Shown here: one piece after another, positions 14,938 to 23,111 of the stretch
Layout of the letters: each line of letters begins with the position of its first letter
Numbering within the stretch: position 1 is the stretch's first letter
Source: Luteitalea sp.
GTDB taxonomy: Bacteria; Acidobacteriota; Vicinamibacteria; Vicinamibacterales; Vicinamibacteraceae
Direction: 5' to 3'
Assembly (NCBI GenBank): GCA_009377495.1
Contig: WHTZ01000018.1
Location: forward strand, 28,668-92,667
Length of the DNA: 64,000 nucleotides
Notes under the pieces: generated by a model
Database searches by the model: none
Told to the model about the DNA's origin: nothing
What the model saw: the letters and a program-made list of their open reading frames with translations, nothing else
Made by a program: the position numbers and the translations under genes

Positions 14938-16233
14938 ATGACGAGCATTCGAGGAGCGCTGGCCGCGACAGGCCTGATGCTGGCGGTGGGCTGTTCCCAG
15001 CAAGCGCCGCCGCGGTCAGCCGTCCGGGTGAGCCGGGACATTGTCCTCGCCACCGAGCAGGCTCAGGTGATCGAGGCGCGAGTGCCGCGCAACGCGACGT
15101 TCGCGAGTCTGCTGCGCGCCCATGAGGTGAGCGAGGACATCGTGTACTCGCTGATCGAATCGATGCAGCGGACCTTCGATCCGCGGCACCTGCGGGCCGA
15201 CCACAGCTACCGGCTCGAATGGACCGTCGACGGCCTCATCCGCGAGTTCACGTACGAGATCGACGCCGATCGGTTCTTGCGTATCGTCGGATTGCAGGAG
15301 CCGGACGGCGAACCGCGGTTCGACGTGGAAGTCGTGCCGTACGAGAAGTCACGCGCGCTGGTCTCGGTGCAGGGTGCCGTCTCGCGCGAGCACTCCTCGC
15401 TGATTGCTGCACTTGGCGCGGCTGGTGAGAAGGAGCCACTGGCGATCGAGATGGCGGAGGTCTTTGGCGGCGACGTGGACTTCCATCACGATCTGCGGGT
15501 TGGGGATACGTTCGACCTGCTCTTCGAAAAGCTCGTGCGCGAGGGTGAGTTCGTCGGGTACGGAAACGTCGTGGCCGCACGGCTCACGACCGGGGGCCGG
15601 ACCTACGAGGCCTATCGTTTCACACCGCCCGGTGGCAAGCCGGGCTATTACGATCGCAACGGACGATCGGTCAGGCGCTTCTTGTTGGCTTCGCCCCTGG
15701 GATTCCAGCCGCGCGTCACCTCGCAATTCTCGTATCGGCGTCTTCATCCCATCCTTGGTCGCGTTCGCGCGCACCGCGGCGTTGATTATGGCGCACAACG
15801 TGGCGCCCGCGTTGTTGCCGTCGCCAGCGGTGTTGTGCGTCAGGCTGGCCGGATGGGGGGCGGGGGACGCACTGTGATGATCCGCCACGACCGCGGGTAC
15901 GAGACGCGATACCTGCACCTGTCGTCGTTTGCCAAGGGCATGCGACCCGGTAGGCACGTCTCGCAGGGGCAGATGATCGGGCGTGTCGGCTCGACAGGAC
16001 TCGCCACCGGCCCACATCTCCACTACGAGCTGCTTCGGAACGGTCGCCACCGTAATCCTTTGGTCGAGCATCGCAGGCTGCCGCCTGGCGATCCCATCTC
16101 GGCAGCGCATCGCGGTCAGTTCGGTGCGTTTCGGCAGCAGTCGGCCGCGCGCTTCGTGAGCCCGCGCGCCGTGCTCGCCGAGGCGGGTGCCACGCCAGAA
16201 AACCGGAAAAACGACGCACAGAGCGGTTCCTGA
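14938..16233 (+). CDS. M23-family metallopeptidase lipoprotein (LytM-type)
   Basis: 431 residues. The N-terminus is a lipoprotein signal (GLMLAVGC, lipobox Cys at residue 19). Residues ~45-110 resemble the OapA/LysM-like domain found before LytM domains in envelope proteins. The C-terminal peptidase M23 domain keeps the zinc ligands H279 and D283 (HRGVDYG) and H360/H362 (GPHLHYE), so it should be an active glycyl-type endopeptidase on cross-linked peptidoglycan. Role: cell-wall remodelling from the outer membrane or periplasm. The ATG at 14938 gives an immediate signal sequence; GTG codons 15-21 nt upstream, closer to an AGCGAGG ribosome site, are alternatives. TACTAT at 14892 may be its -10. 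Confidence 0.9.
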   Translation: MTSIRGALAATGLMLAVGCSQQAPPRSAVRVSRDIVLATEQAQVIEARVPRNATFASLLRAHEVSEDIVYSLIESMQRTFDPRHLRADHSYRLEWTVDGLIREFTYEIDADRFLRIVGLQEPDGEPRFDVEVVPYEKSRALVSVQGAVSREHSSLIAALGAAGEKEPLAIEMAEVFGGDVDFHHDLRVGDTFDLLFEKLVREGEFVGYGNVVAARLTTGGRTYEAYRFTPPGGKPGYYDRNGRSVRRFLLASPLGFQPRVTSQFSYRRLHPILGRVRAHRGVDYGAQRGARVVAVASGVVRQAGRMGGGGRTVMIRHDRGYETRYLHLSSFAKGMRPGRHVSQGQMIGRVGSTGLATGPHLHYELLRNGRHRNPLVEHRRLPPGDPISAAHRGQFGAFRQQSAARFVSPRAVLAEAGATPENRKNDAQSGS

Positions 16234-16263
16234 AGCGCTCGGTGCGGCGCTGGGAGAGTACTC

Positions 16264-19017
16264 GTGAGCCTCGATCGATCGCGTCGTTCACGAGCGCGGC
16301 GTACCGCGGTCATCGCCACGGCGCTCGCGCTGGCGGCGGTCGCTGACACCGCGGCGCAGGACCCCGTCACGACTGACCCGTTTGTGGAGCGGGCGAAGCT
16401 CACGGCCTCGGACAGGTCATTCCAAGACCACCTGGGTCTCGCCGTCGCTGTTTCTGGCGACACCATCGTCGTGGGCCAGCGCTGGGCGGCCCTGGATCCT
16501 GGTGTGGGAGCAGCGTACATCTTCACGCAGCCCGAGGGCGGCTGGGCGACTGGGACGGAGACAGCGAAGCTCACTGCCTCTGACGGGGAGGTCTTCGACG
16601 AATTCGGGCTCTCGGTTGCCGTTGACGGCGACACCGTCGTCGTCGGCGCGTACGGCAAAGATGCAGTCTACATCTTCACACGTCCCGCGGACGGTTGGGT
16701 AAGCGCGACGGAAACGGCCGTGCTGACCGCCTCGGACGGCGAGGTGGACGCCTTTGGTCTCTCGGTCGCCATTGATGGCGACACGCTCGTTGTCGGCGCG
16801 AGTGGCGCGGACATCGATGGGAACCTCAACCAAGGTGCGGCCTACGTCTTCGCGCGACCGGCCGCGGCCGACTGGGGGAGCGCAGTGGAGGTGGCCAAGC
16901 TGACCGCCTCAGACGGGGCCGCATTTGACTCTTTCGGGAGGTCCGTCGCCGTGAGTGGCGACGCGGTCGTCGTCGGTGCGTCGTGGGCCGGGAACGCCAA
17001 CCAAGGTGCCGCGTACGTCTTCACGCGACCCGCTGACGGCTGGGCGAGCGGGACGGAGACGGCAAAGCTGACGGCGTCGAACGGGACGGAGAACGCCAAC
17101 CTCGGCGACGCCGTCGCCATCGCGGCCGACACAGTCGTCGCGACCGCGCCCGGAGCAAACCTCGAGCGAGGTGCGGCCTACGTCTTCACAGCGCCTGATG
17201 CTGGCTGGGCGAACGGGACGGAGACGGCCCACCTAAGCGCCTCGGATGCGGTGGCTGGCACCGACTTTGGCGTCTCAGTTGCCATTGGCGGCGACAGGGT
17301 CGTCGTTGGTGCCCCTATCCGTGAAGCGGCCTACGTCTACCAGCGGCCCGAGGACGGCTGGGTCACCGGGACGGAGACGATCAAGGCGGTCGCCGGGGTC
17401 GGGGGACCAGAGCACCTCTTCGGCCAAGCGGTGGCTGTCGAAGGCGACACCGTCGTTGTTGGAGCGCCAACCGAGTTCGACGCGGGCGTCGCCCACGTCT
17501 TCCGGCCGGGCATGCCCACGCCGGATGATAGCGACGGTGACGGGATGTCGGACGAAGACGAGCTACAGTACGGCCTCGATCCGAACGACCCGATGGGTGC
17601 GAACGGGCCGGCCGGCGATCCGAACGGGAATAGAATCGTCAACATCGACGAGGTGAACGGTGTTCCACCCTCGCACCCGCGTTCGGTCAGCCGGCAGTAC
17701 TTCGCCGAGGGTGCCACGGCTTTCTTCCGAACGACTATCGGTGTCTTCAACGCAAGCCCAACCGAGCCGGCGCGCGTGCTCGTGACGCTGTTCACCGAGA
17801 CGCCGGGCGATGCCGTCTCGTTGCCGTTCACACTCGAGCCGCTGCAGCGGCGCAGCATCGACGTCAACGCGGAGCTCGGTGATCGGCAGACCGGCGTATC
17901 GGCGCGGGTCGAGTCGGACCAACCGATGGCCGCCACGCGCCAGATGCTCTGGGGTGAGACCAACTACGGGAGCACCCTGGAGAGCGGTGCAGACCGCGCC
18001 GGACAGAGCTGGTTCTTTGCCGAAGGCGCGACACACTTCTCCAACCTGTTCTATTTGATTGCAAATCCCAGTCGTGAGGACGCAAACGTCACCATCCAGT
18101 ACTTGCGTACGAGCGGTGAACCGGTCACGCAGGAGATCGTGGTACCCGCCTCGAGCCGGCGGACGATTTGGGCGAACGCGGTGCCGGGCCTCGAATCTGC
18201 GGAAGTGGCGGCGGTGATCTCAGCCGAGGTGCCCATCGTGGCGGAGCGGGCGATGTATTCCAACCTCGGCGGACGCGTATTCGAGGCAGGGCAGGTGAGC
18301 CTCGGAACCACCGCGCCCAGAAGCGAAGCGTGGTTCACGCAGGGTGCAACGCACTTCTTCGACACGTTCCTGGCTTTGGGCAATCCCAGCGACTCGGCGG
18401 CGGAGGTCATGATCACGTACATCCTGCCGGACGGCACCGCGATTGCCAAACAGCACGACGTGCCGGCGGAATCGCGGCGGACGATTGTCGTCAATCGAGA
18501 GGATCCGCGACTGTCGACGACCAATGTGGTCATGTTTGTGTCGTCGACCCAAGACATCGTGGCGGAGCAGGCGATGTGGTGGGGCCCGACTGCCGCGTCT
18601 TGGTATGAATCACACGTCACGCCGGCCGTGCCTGCCTCGGTCTCGACTCACCTCACGTGGGCCATTGGAGAGGCCGCCTCGGGCGGGCCTGACGCCGAAG
18701 ACACCTACGTGTTCGTGACGAGCTATTCGACCGATCCCGGGGAGGCCCGGTTCACGCTGGTGTACGACGATGGCACCAGGGAACAGAAGACATTCGATTT
18801 AGCCGCGAACGCTTCGCTGGCCGTCCTGGTTCGGGACCACTTTCCAGGTGCCGAAGGAGAGCGTTTTAGCATTCTCGTGGAAAGCCTGAGTCGCGTGGAC
18901 GGTAACGGGTGGATTCACGTGCCGATCACGGTCGAGTACGCGCGGTATCAGTCCACGGAGGGTAGATTTGGCAATGCCGGCGGCGCGGCTCTGGCTACAT
19001 GGATTCGAATATTCTAG
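16264..19017 (+). CDS. Secreted FG-GAP repeat protein with C-terminal FAEGAT repeats
   Basis: 917 residues, GTG start with GGGAG 7 nt upstream, signal sequence ending near DTAAQ. Residues ~40-420 are seven tandem ~55-residue FG-GAP/integrin-type propeller repeats, each with a pattern like AKLTASDG..FG.SVAV.GDTVVVGA. Residues ~425-465 carry DSDGDGMSDEDELQYGLDPND, a thrombospondin-type-3 calcium motif. From ~478 on there are four repeats beginning YFAEGATAFF, WFFAEGATHF, WFTQGATHFF and a degenerate TWAIGEAASG. Order and spacing match the tail of the PQQ dehydrogenase at 6435-9200; in both proteins the tail starts near residue 477. Probably cell-surface or extracellular. Ligand unknown. Confidence 0.8.
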   Translation: MSLDRSRRSRARRTAVIATALALAAVADTAAQDPVTTDPFVERAKLTASDRSFQDHLGLAVAVSGDTIVVGQRWAALDPGVGAAYIFTQPEGGWATGTETAKLTASDGEVFDEFGLSVAVDGDTVVVGAYGKDAVYIFTRPADGWVSATETAVLTASDGEVDAFGLSVAIDGDTLVVGASGADIDGNLNQGAAYVFARPAAADWGSAVEVAKLTASDGAAFDSFGRSVAVSGDAVVVGASWAGNANQGAAYVFTRPADGWASGTETAKLTASNGTENANLGDAVAIAADTVVATAPGANLERGAAYVFTAPDAGWANGTETAHLSASDAVAGTDFGVSVAIGGDRVVVGAPIREAAYVYQRPEDGWVTGTETIKAVAGVGGPEHLFGQAVAVEGDTVVVGAPTEFDAGVAHVFRPGMPTPDDSDGDGMSDEDELQYGLDPNDPMGANGPAGDPNGNRIVNIDEVNGVPPSHPRSVSRQYFAEGATAFFRTTIGVFNASPTEPARVLVTLFTETPGDAVSLPFTLEPLQRRSIDVNAELGDRQTGVSARVESDQPMAATRQMLWGETNYGSTLESGADRAGQSWFFAEGATHFSNLFYLIANPSREDANVTIQYLRTSGEPVTQEIVVPASSRRTIWANAVPGLESAEVAAVISAEVPIVAERAMYSNLGGRVFEAGQVSLGTTAPRSEAWFTQGATHFFDTFLALGNPSDSAAEVMITYILPDGTAIAKQHDVPAESRRTIVVNREDPRLSTTNVVMFVSSTQDIVAEQAMWWGPTAASWYESHVTPAVPASVSTHLTWAIGEAASGGPDAEDTYVFVTSYSTDPGEARFTLVYDDGTREQKTFDLAANASLAVLVRDHFPGAEGERFSILVESLSRVDGNGWIHVPITVEYARYQSTEGRFGNAGGAALATWIRIF

Positions 19018-19044
19018 CGCCAAGGCGCGGGGCTTCGAACGCTG

Positions 19045-19059
19045 TAAAATACCCCGGCC
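19045..19059 (+). promoter_or_regulatory. -10-like TAAAAT just before the DUF1015 start
   Basis: TAAAAT at 19045-19050 and 9 nt to the ATG at 19060, giving a predicted 5' leader of only about 2-3 nt. No Shine-Dalgarno sequence. Confidence 0.4.
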
Positions 19060-20277
19060 ATGGCTGTTATTCGTCCCTTTCGTGCGCTTCGCCCACGCCC
19101 CGAGCTTACGGCCAAGGTAGCGGCCGTGCCCTACGACGTCGTGAACAGAGAGGAGGCACGCGCGCTCGCGGCTGACAACGACCTCAGCTTCCTTCACGTG
19201 TCGCGTGCCGAAATCGATCTGCCATTGGACGTCGACCCGTACGACGGTGCCGTATATGAACGAGCTCGCGTCAACTTCGATCGCCTGAGGAAAACGTCAC
19301 TCGTTGAAGAACAGCATCCGGCAATCTACTTCTACCGGCTCCGGATGGGCGCACACGAGCAAACAGGCCTGGCTGCCTGCTACGCGATCGAGGAATACAA
19401 TCAAGACCTCATCAAGAAGCACGAGAAGACGCGGCCGGACAAAGAAGACGATCGCACGCGTCATATGACGATCCTGCGCGCACAGACCGGTCCTGTGCTG
19501 TTGACCTATCGCGCGCGACCGTGCATTGACGTCCTCCGGGCCCGCGTCTGCGCGCGTGAACCGCTCTACGACTTCGTTGCCGAAGATGGTATTGCACATA
19601 CGGTGTGGCGGGCTGCGCCGGACGACTGCGAGGCGCTCATCTCCGCGTTCGATGACGTCCCGGAGCTGTATATCGCCGATGGTCATCATCGCGCGGCGAG
19701 TGCTGCGCGTGCGCACACCGAGCTCTCGGCCGAGGCAAGCACCGTCGGTGAGCACGCGTGGTTCCTCGCCGTTGCGTTCCCGGACGATGAGGTGCAGATC
19801 TTGCCGTATCACCGAGCGGTCAAGAGCCTGTCGGGGATGACGAAGACAGAGTTCCTCGAGGCGTTGGCGGCCTGCGGCACGCTGGAGCCAGGCCTCCCTT
19901 CGCCATCACGCAAGGGACAGTGCGCGGTGTACGTGGACGGCTGCTGGCGCACGCTCACGTTACGGCCCCGTGTCGGGGCATCAGCCGACCCCACCGCGAC
20001 GCTCGATGCGTCAGTGCTGCAGGAGACCGTGCTCGAACCCGTCCTGAAGATTGGAGACCCACGGACGGACACGCGCCTTGACTTCGTGGGTGGCATCCGC
20101 GGCACGGCGGAGCTCGAACGCCTCGTGCAGAGTGGCCGCGCGGCCGCAGCCTTCTCGATGTTTCCGGTGACGGTCGCGGAGCTGATGAGCATTGCCGACG
20201 CGGGGGCCATCATGCCGCCCAAGTCGACATGGTTCGAGCCCAAGCTCAGGGACGGGCTGTTGGTGCATGCGATCTAA
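19060..20277 (+). CDS. DUF1015 family protein
   Basis: 405 residues, cytoplasmic. Matches DUF1015 by the N-terminal IRPFRALRPRPE..AKVAAVPYDVVNREEAR, the HPAIYFYRL motif, the EKTRPDKEDDRTRHM segment and the central YIADGHHRAASA motif. Function unknown; the family is often encoded next to serC and serA in Bacteroidota and Acidobacteriota (recalled gene-context knowledge, not checked), which fits its position 119 nt before serA here. The conserved ADGHHR motif suggests metal or phosphate chemistry, but this is inference. Confidence 0.88.
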   Translation: MAVIRPFRALRPRPELTAKVAAVPYDVVNREEARALAADNDLSFLHVSRAEIDLPLDVDPYDGAVYERARVNFDRLRKTSLVEEQHPAIYFYRLRMGAHEQTGLAACYAIEEYNQDLIKKHEKTRPDKEDDRTRHMTILRAQTGPVLLTYRARPCIDVLRARVCAREPLYDFVAEDGIAHTVWRAAPDDCEALISAFDDVPELYIADGHHRAASAARAHTELSAEASTVGEHAWFLAVAFPDDEVQILPYHRAVKSLSGMTKTEFLEALAACGTLEPGLPSPSRKGQCAVYVDGCWRTLTLRPRVGASADPTATLDASVLQETVLEPVLKIGDPRTDTRLDFVGGIRGTAELERLVQSGRAAAAFSMFPVTVAELMSIADAGAIMPPKSTWFEPKLRDGLLVHAI

Positions 20278-20323
20278 CAAGGGGCGAGGGGCGAGGGCTG
20301 TCTTAGGTCCCAGGAGCCTAGAG

Positions 20324-20383
20324 CCTGAGACAACCCTGGCACCTCGCACCTCGTACCTCGCACCTGCATCTTGCCAGTCACCC
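20324..20383 (+). repeat. Intergenic repeat, copy 1 (DUF1015-serA gap)
   Basis: About 60 bp beginning CCTGAGACAACCC and continuing with tandem ACCTCGCACCTCGTACCTCG units. A similar block is at 23052-23110. Its start also pairs with GGGCTGTCTTAGG at ~20296-20308 (11 of 13 positions), so the gap can fold into a long hairpin. Confidence 0.6.
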
Positions 20384-20396
20384 TGTTGAAGCCTCC

Positions 20397-21647
20397 ATGA
20401 ACGTTCTGATTGCCGACAAGTTCGAGCCGAGTGGTATCCGCCGACTGGAGGCCGCCGGCTGCGACGTGACATACGAGCCCGACCTGAAAGATGAGGCGTT
20501 GGCCGGCGCGATTCGTCAGACCGCGGCGCAGGTACTTGTCGTTCGATCCACGCGGGTCACCGAGCCCATGCTGGACGCCAGCCGACTCGCGCTGGTCGTA
20601 CGGGCGGGCGCCGGCTACAACACCATTGACGTGGCCGCCGCGTCGAAGCGCGGCATCTACGTCTCGAACTGCCCCGGCAAGAACAGCATCGCCGTTGCCG
20701 AGCTCACGATGGCGTTGATCTTCGCGCTCGACCGCAGGATTCCTGATGGTGTCGCCGAGCTTCGGGCTGGCACGTGGAACAAGAAGGAGTACTCGAAAGC
20801 GGCTGGACTGTTCGGCCGCACGCTTGGCGTACTCGGCGCGGGCAACATCGCGTGCGAGGTGATGAAGCGCGCCGCGGCGTGTGGCATGCCGATCGTGCTG
20901 TGGAGCCGCCGGTTCCACGGTGAAGACCGCGCGTTGACAGAAGAGGAGCTTGCAGCACTCGGTCTCGAGATCGCCGCGCGGCAGGTGCACGTCTGCCTCG
21001 CGCCATCCGCCGCGGCTGTGGCCGAGCGGTGCGACGTGCTGACCGTTCACCTCGCGCTTTCAGCTCAGACGAAGGCGCTGGTCGGACCCTCCGTGCTCGA
21101 ACGACTCAAGGCCGGCGCGCTCTTTGTCAATACGTCACGCGGCGAGCTCGTTGACGAGGCATCGCTCGCCGCCGCGGTGAAGAACCGCGGCCTTCGCGCT
21201 GGGCTGGACGTGTATCTCAACGAGCCGTCGAGTCCCTCCGGATCCTTCTCATCTGACCTGACGGCGATGGCCGGCGTCTACGGCACGCACCACATTGGCG
21301 CGTCGACCGATCAGGCGCAAGACGCCATCGCCGCAGAAACCGTACGTATCGTGTTGGCCTATCGCGACACGGGGAAGGTTCCCAACGTGGTAAACCTCGC
21401 GCGGCGCTCCCCGGCCACCCATATGTTGGTCGTTCGTCACCGCGATCGACCAGGCGTGCTCGCACACGTGTTCGACGCCCTGCGCGACCGGGGCATCAAT
21501 GTACAGGAAACAGAGAACGTGGTGTTCGAAGGCGCCGAGGCCGCCGTTGCCCGCATCAACCTCGGACGCGAGCCGGATGTCGCGCTGTTGAACATCATCC
21601 GACAGGGCAACGCCAACATCCTCGACCTGCAGGTTGTCTCGTTGTAA
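20397..21647 (+). CDS. serA: D-3-phosphoglycerate dehydrogenase
   Basis: Oxidises 3-phosphoglycerate to 3-phosphohydroxypyruvate with NAD+, the first step of serine biosynthesis. Substrate-binding domain, then the NAD-binding Rossmann motif GVLGAGNIA, then catalytic Arg in NTSRGELVDE, Glu in YLNEPSS and the His in GTHHIGAST. A C-terminal ACT domain (~residues 345-416, VVRHRDRPGVLAHVF) is the usual site of serine feedback. Length 416 fits the short ACT-containing form. The region around residues 175-205 carries extra residues compared with minimal enzymes. serC lies 3 kb downstream on the same strand, separated by two genes in inverse orientation. Confidence 0.93.
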   Translation: MNVLIADKFEPSGIRRLEAAGCDVTYEPDLKDEALAGAIRQTAAQVLVVRSTRVTEPMLDASRLALVVRAGAGYNTIDVAAASKRGIYVSNCPGKNSIAVAELTMALIFALDRRIPDGVAELRAGTWNKKEYSKAAGLFGRTLGVLGAGNIACEVMKRAAACGMPIVLWSRRFHGEDRALTEEELAALGLEIAARQVHVCLAPSAAAVAERCDVLTVHLALSAQTKALVGPSVLERLKAGALFVNTSRGELVDEASLAAAVKNRGLRAGLDVYLNEPSSPSGSFSSDLTAMAGVYGTHHIGASTDQAQDAIAAETVRIVLAYRDTGKVPNVVNLARRSPATHMLVVRHRDRPGVLAHVFDALRDRGINVQETENVVFEGAEAAVARINLGREPDVALLNIIRQGNANILDLQVVSL

Positions 21648-21654
21648 GGGAAAC

Positions 21655-21675
21655 GGAAAACGGGGACCGTTTTCC
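21655..21675. terminator. Bidirectional terminator between serA and the radical-SAM gene
   Basis: Perfect 9-bp stem GGAAAACGG/CCGTTTTCC with a 3-nt loop, in the 39-bp gap between two converging genes. T-runs inside both arms make it usable in both directions. Confidence 0.75.
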
Positions 21676-21686
21676 TCCGTGCACGC

Positions 21687-23009
21687 CTACCGAGGCTGAC
21701 ACTCTTTCAGCACCGCGCGGAAGAACCGCACCGGGTCCTTCAGCGCGGTGATATTGACCCGAAGCGCGTCTTCAGCGCCTCCGACTAGAATCGTGCCGTC
21801 CGGCCGCGCTCGAAGGCCAAGCGGTTTGAACAGTCGCATGTAACTGGGGTCGCCTGTTGGTTCCTGAAACTCGTAGTAGTTCTGAGCCGGAATCTTCTGC
21901 TCGTCGTCCTCGGGCGGGTAGGAGATGCGCACCGGATAGCCCGACCGATGCAGCCGCTCGGTCAGCACCTCCCAGTCTTCCTTGTGTAGGTACTCCTGGC
22001 GGCGGAAGTCGTCGGTGATGTGGGCCACGTTGAACGTGTAGCGAATCTCGTTCTCGCTGGCCAGCCAGTGCTCACGCGAATACCGCACGATCTCCGGGAT
22101 CTCCTCGAAGTTCGACCGGAATGCCATCGTGATGTAGCGGAGTAACGGCGCACCCGGCGTTCGCCGAAACACCTCTGCCAAGAGGTTCAGGTTCCTTCGA
22201 AAAGCGTCCAAGCGCCCGAATTTGCGCAGCACGGCGAAGCGGTCTGCATCGAGCGTGTCGAGCGACACGTTGATGTGATGCAGGCCGGAGTGTGCCCAAG
22301 CATGGAAGTCGGCCTCCTTGAGCGGCCTCGCCAGATTCGTGGTGAAGAAGGCTTTCTTGCGCGCGTCTACTGGGATCAACTCGAGGAACTGGTTCAGGCG
22401 CGGATGCAGCGTCGGCTCGTGCAGACATGACAGATAAAAGTTACCGTCGGGCACGCACTGGATGAGACGGAGCAGGCTACGGTATGTGCCCTCCGTCATG
22501 AGCTGGGTGGCCTTGACGGCACTGTAGTCGACGACGCAGAAAGGGCACCGCAAATTGCAATTGTTGACGATATCCGTTGCGATGAACCAGAGGAACTCGC
22601 GCATATCGACCGCAACATCGTACGACTCGTGATGTGGGAGCGCTGTCTGCGTTCCTCGAACACGCACCGAGATCCGAAGATTCGGAATATCCGCACAATC
22701 GTCTGGTAGGACGCATGTGAACCCGTGCACGCCATCACCGATGCCGGCCGCTTCGACGTCCTGACGAAACTCGTTCGCGACGGCGGAAGCGACTGGGCGA
22801 CCGTTGTGGCAACACTCAACGGCGACACGTCGACCGGGGTGCGCCAGGTCGGCTGCCCATCCGATGAGCGTGCCGGCCTCAACGCGGTCGACGTGGCCGG
22901 CAAGCTGTGGACGGAGGTGCGCCAAGCGCAGGAGACGGTCTGGCGAGGAGCCAAGCTTGATCCGTGGCAGCGGCTTACTGAAGGGAGCCAACATTGGCAT
23001 TGACAGCAT
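21687..23009 (-). CDS. Radical SAM protein with an N-terminal GT-associated-type domain
   Basis: 440 residues. The radical SAM [4Fe-4S] motif is CNLRCPFC (Cys 151, 155, 158). Residues ~35-110 (GHVDRVEAGTLIGWAADLAHPGR ... GFTCVLP) resemble a small beta domain often appended to glycosyltransferases and methyltransferases in polysaccharide loci. The C-terminus (LGLRARPDGTILVGGAEDALRVN) is reminiscent of SPASM-like ends but has no Cys cluster, so no auxiliary cluster is likely. It lies downstream of the GMC oxidoreductase on the same strand with a 102-bp repeat-bearing gap. Substrate unknown; peptide, sugar or lipid modification are all open. Confidence 0.75.
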   Translation of the reverse strand: MLSMPMLAPFSKPLPRIKLGSSPDRLLRLAHLRPQLAGHVDRVEAGTLIGWAADLAHPGRRVAVECCHNGRPVASAVANEFRQDVEAAGIGDGVHGFTCVLPDDCADIPNLRISVRVRGTQTALPHHESYDVAVDMREFLWFIATDIVNNCNLRCPFCVVDYSAVKATQLMTEGTYRSLLRLIQCVPDGNFYLSCLHEPTLHPRLNQFLELIPVDARKKAFFTTNLARPLKEADFHAWAHSGLHHINVSLDTLDADRFAVLRKFGRLDAFRRNLNLLAEVFRRTPGAPLLRYITMAFRSNFEEIPEIVRYSREHWLASENEIRYTFNVAHITDDFRRQEYLHKEDWEVLTERLHRSGYPVRISYPPEDDEQKIPAQNYYEFQEPTGDPSYMRLFKPLGLRARPDGTILVGGAEDALRVNITALKDPVRFFRAVLKECQPR

Positions 23010-23051
23010 ACACCAAGGAATAAAGACAGGTGCCAGGGCTGCTCCCTGTTC

Positions 23052-23110
23052 CCTGAGACAGCCCTTGGACCTCGCACCTTGCCCCTCGCACCTGTCTTTG
23101 CCCTTGACCC
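23052..23110 (+). repeat. Intergenic repeat, copy 2 (between GMC and radical-SAM genes)
   Basis: Begins CCTGAGACAGCCC and continues with CCTCGCACC units, resembling 20324-20383. The whole gap is also framed by perfect 10-bp inverted arms AGACAGGTGC (23024-23033) and GCACCTGTCT (23088-23097), with an inner GGGCTG/CAGCCC pair. Confidence 0.6.
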
Positions 23111-23111
23111 C

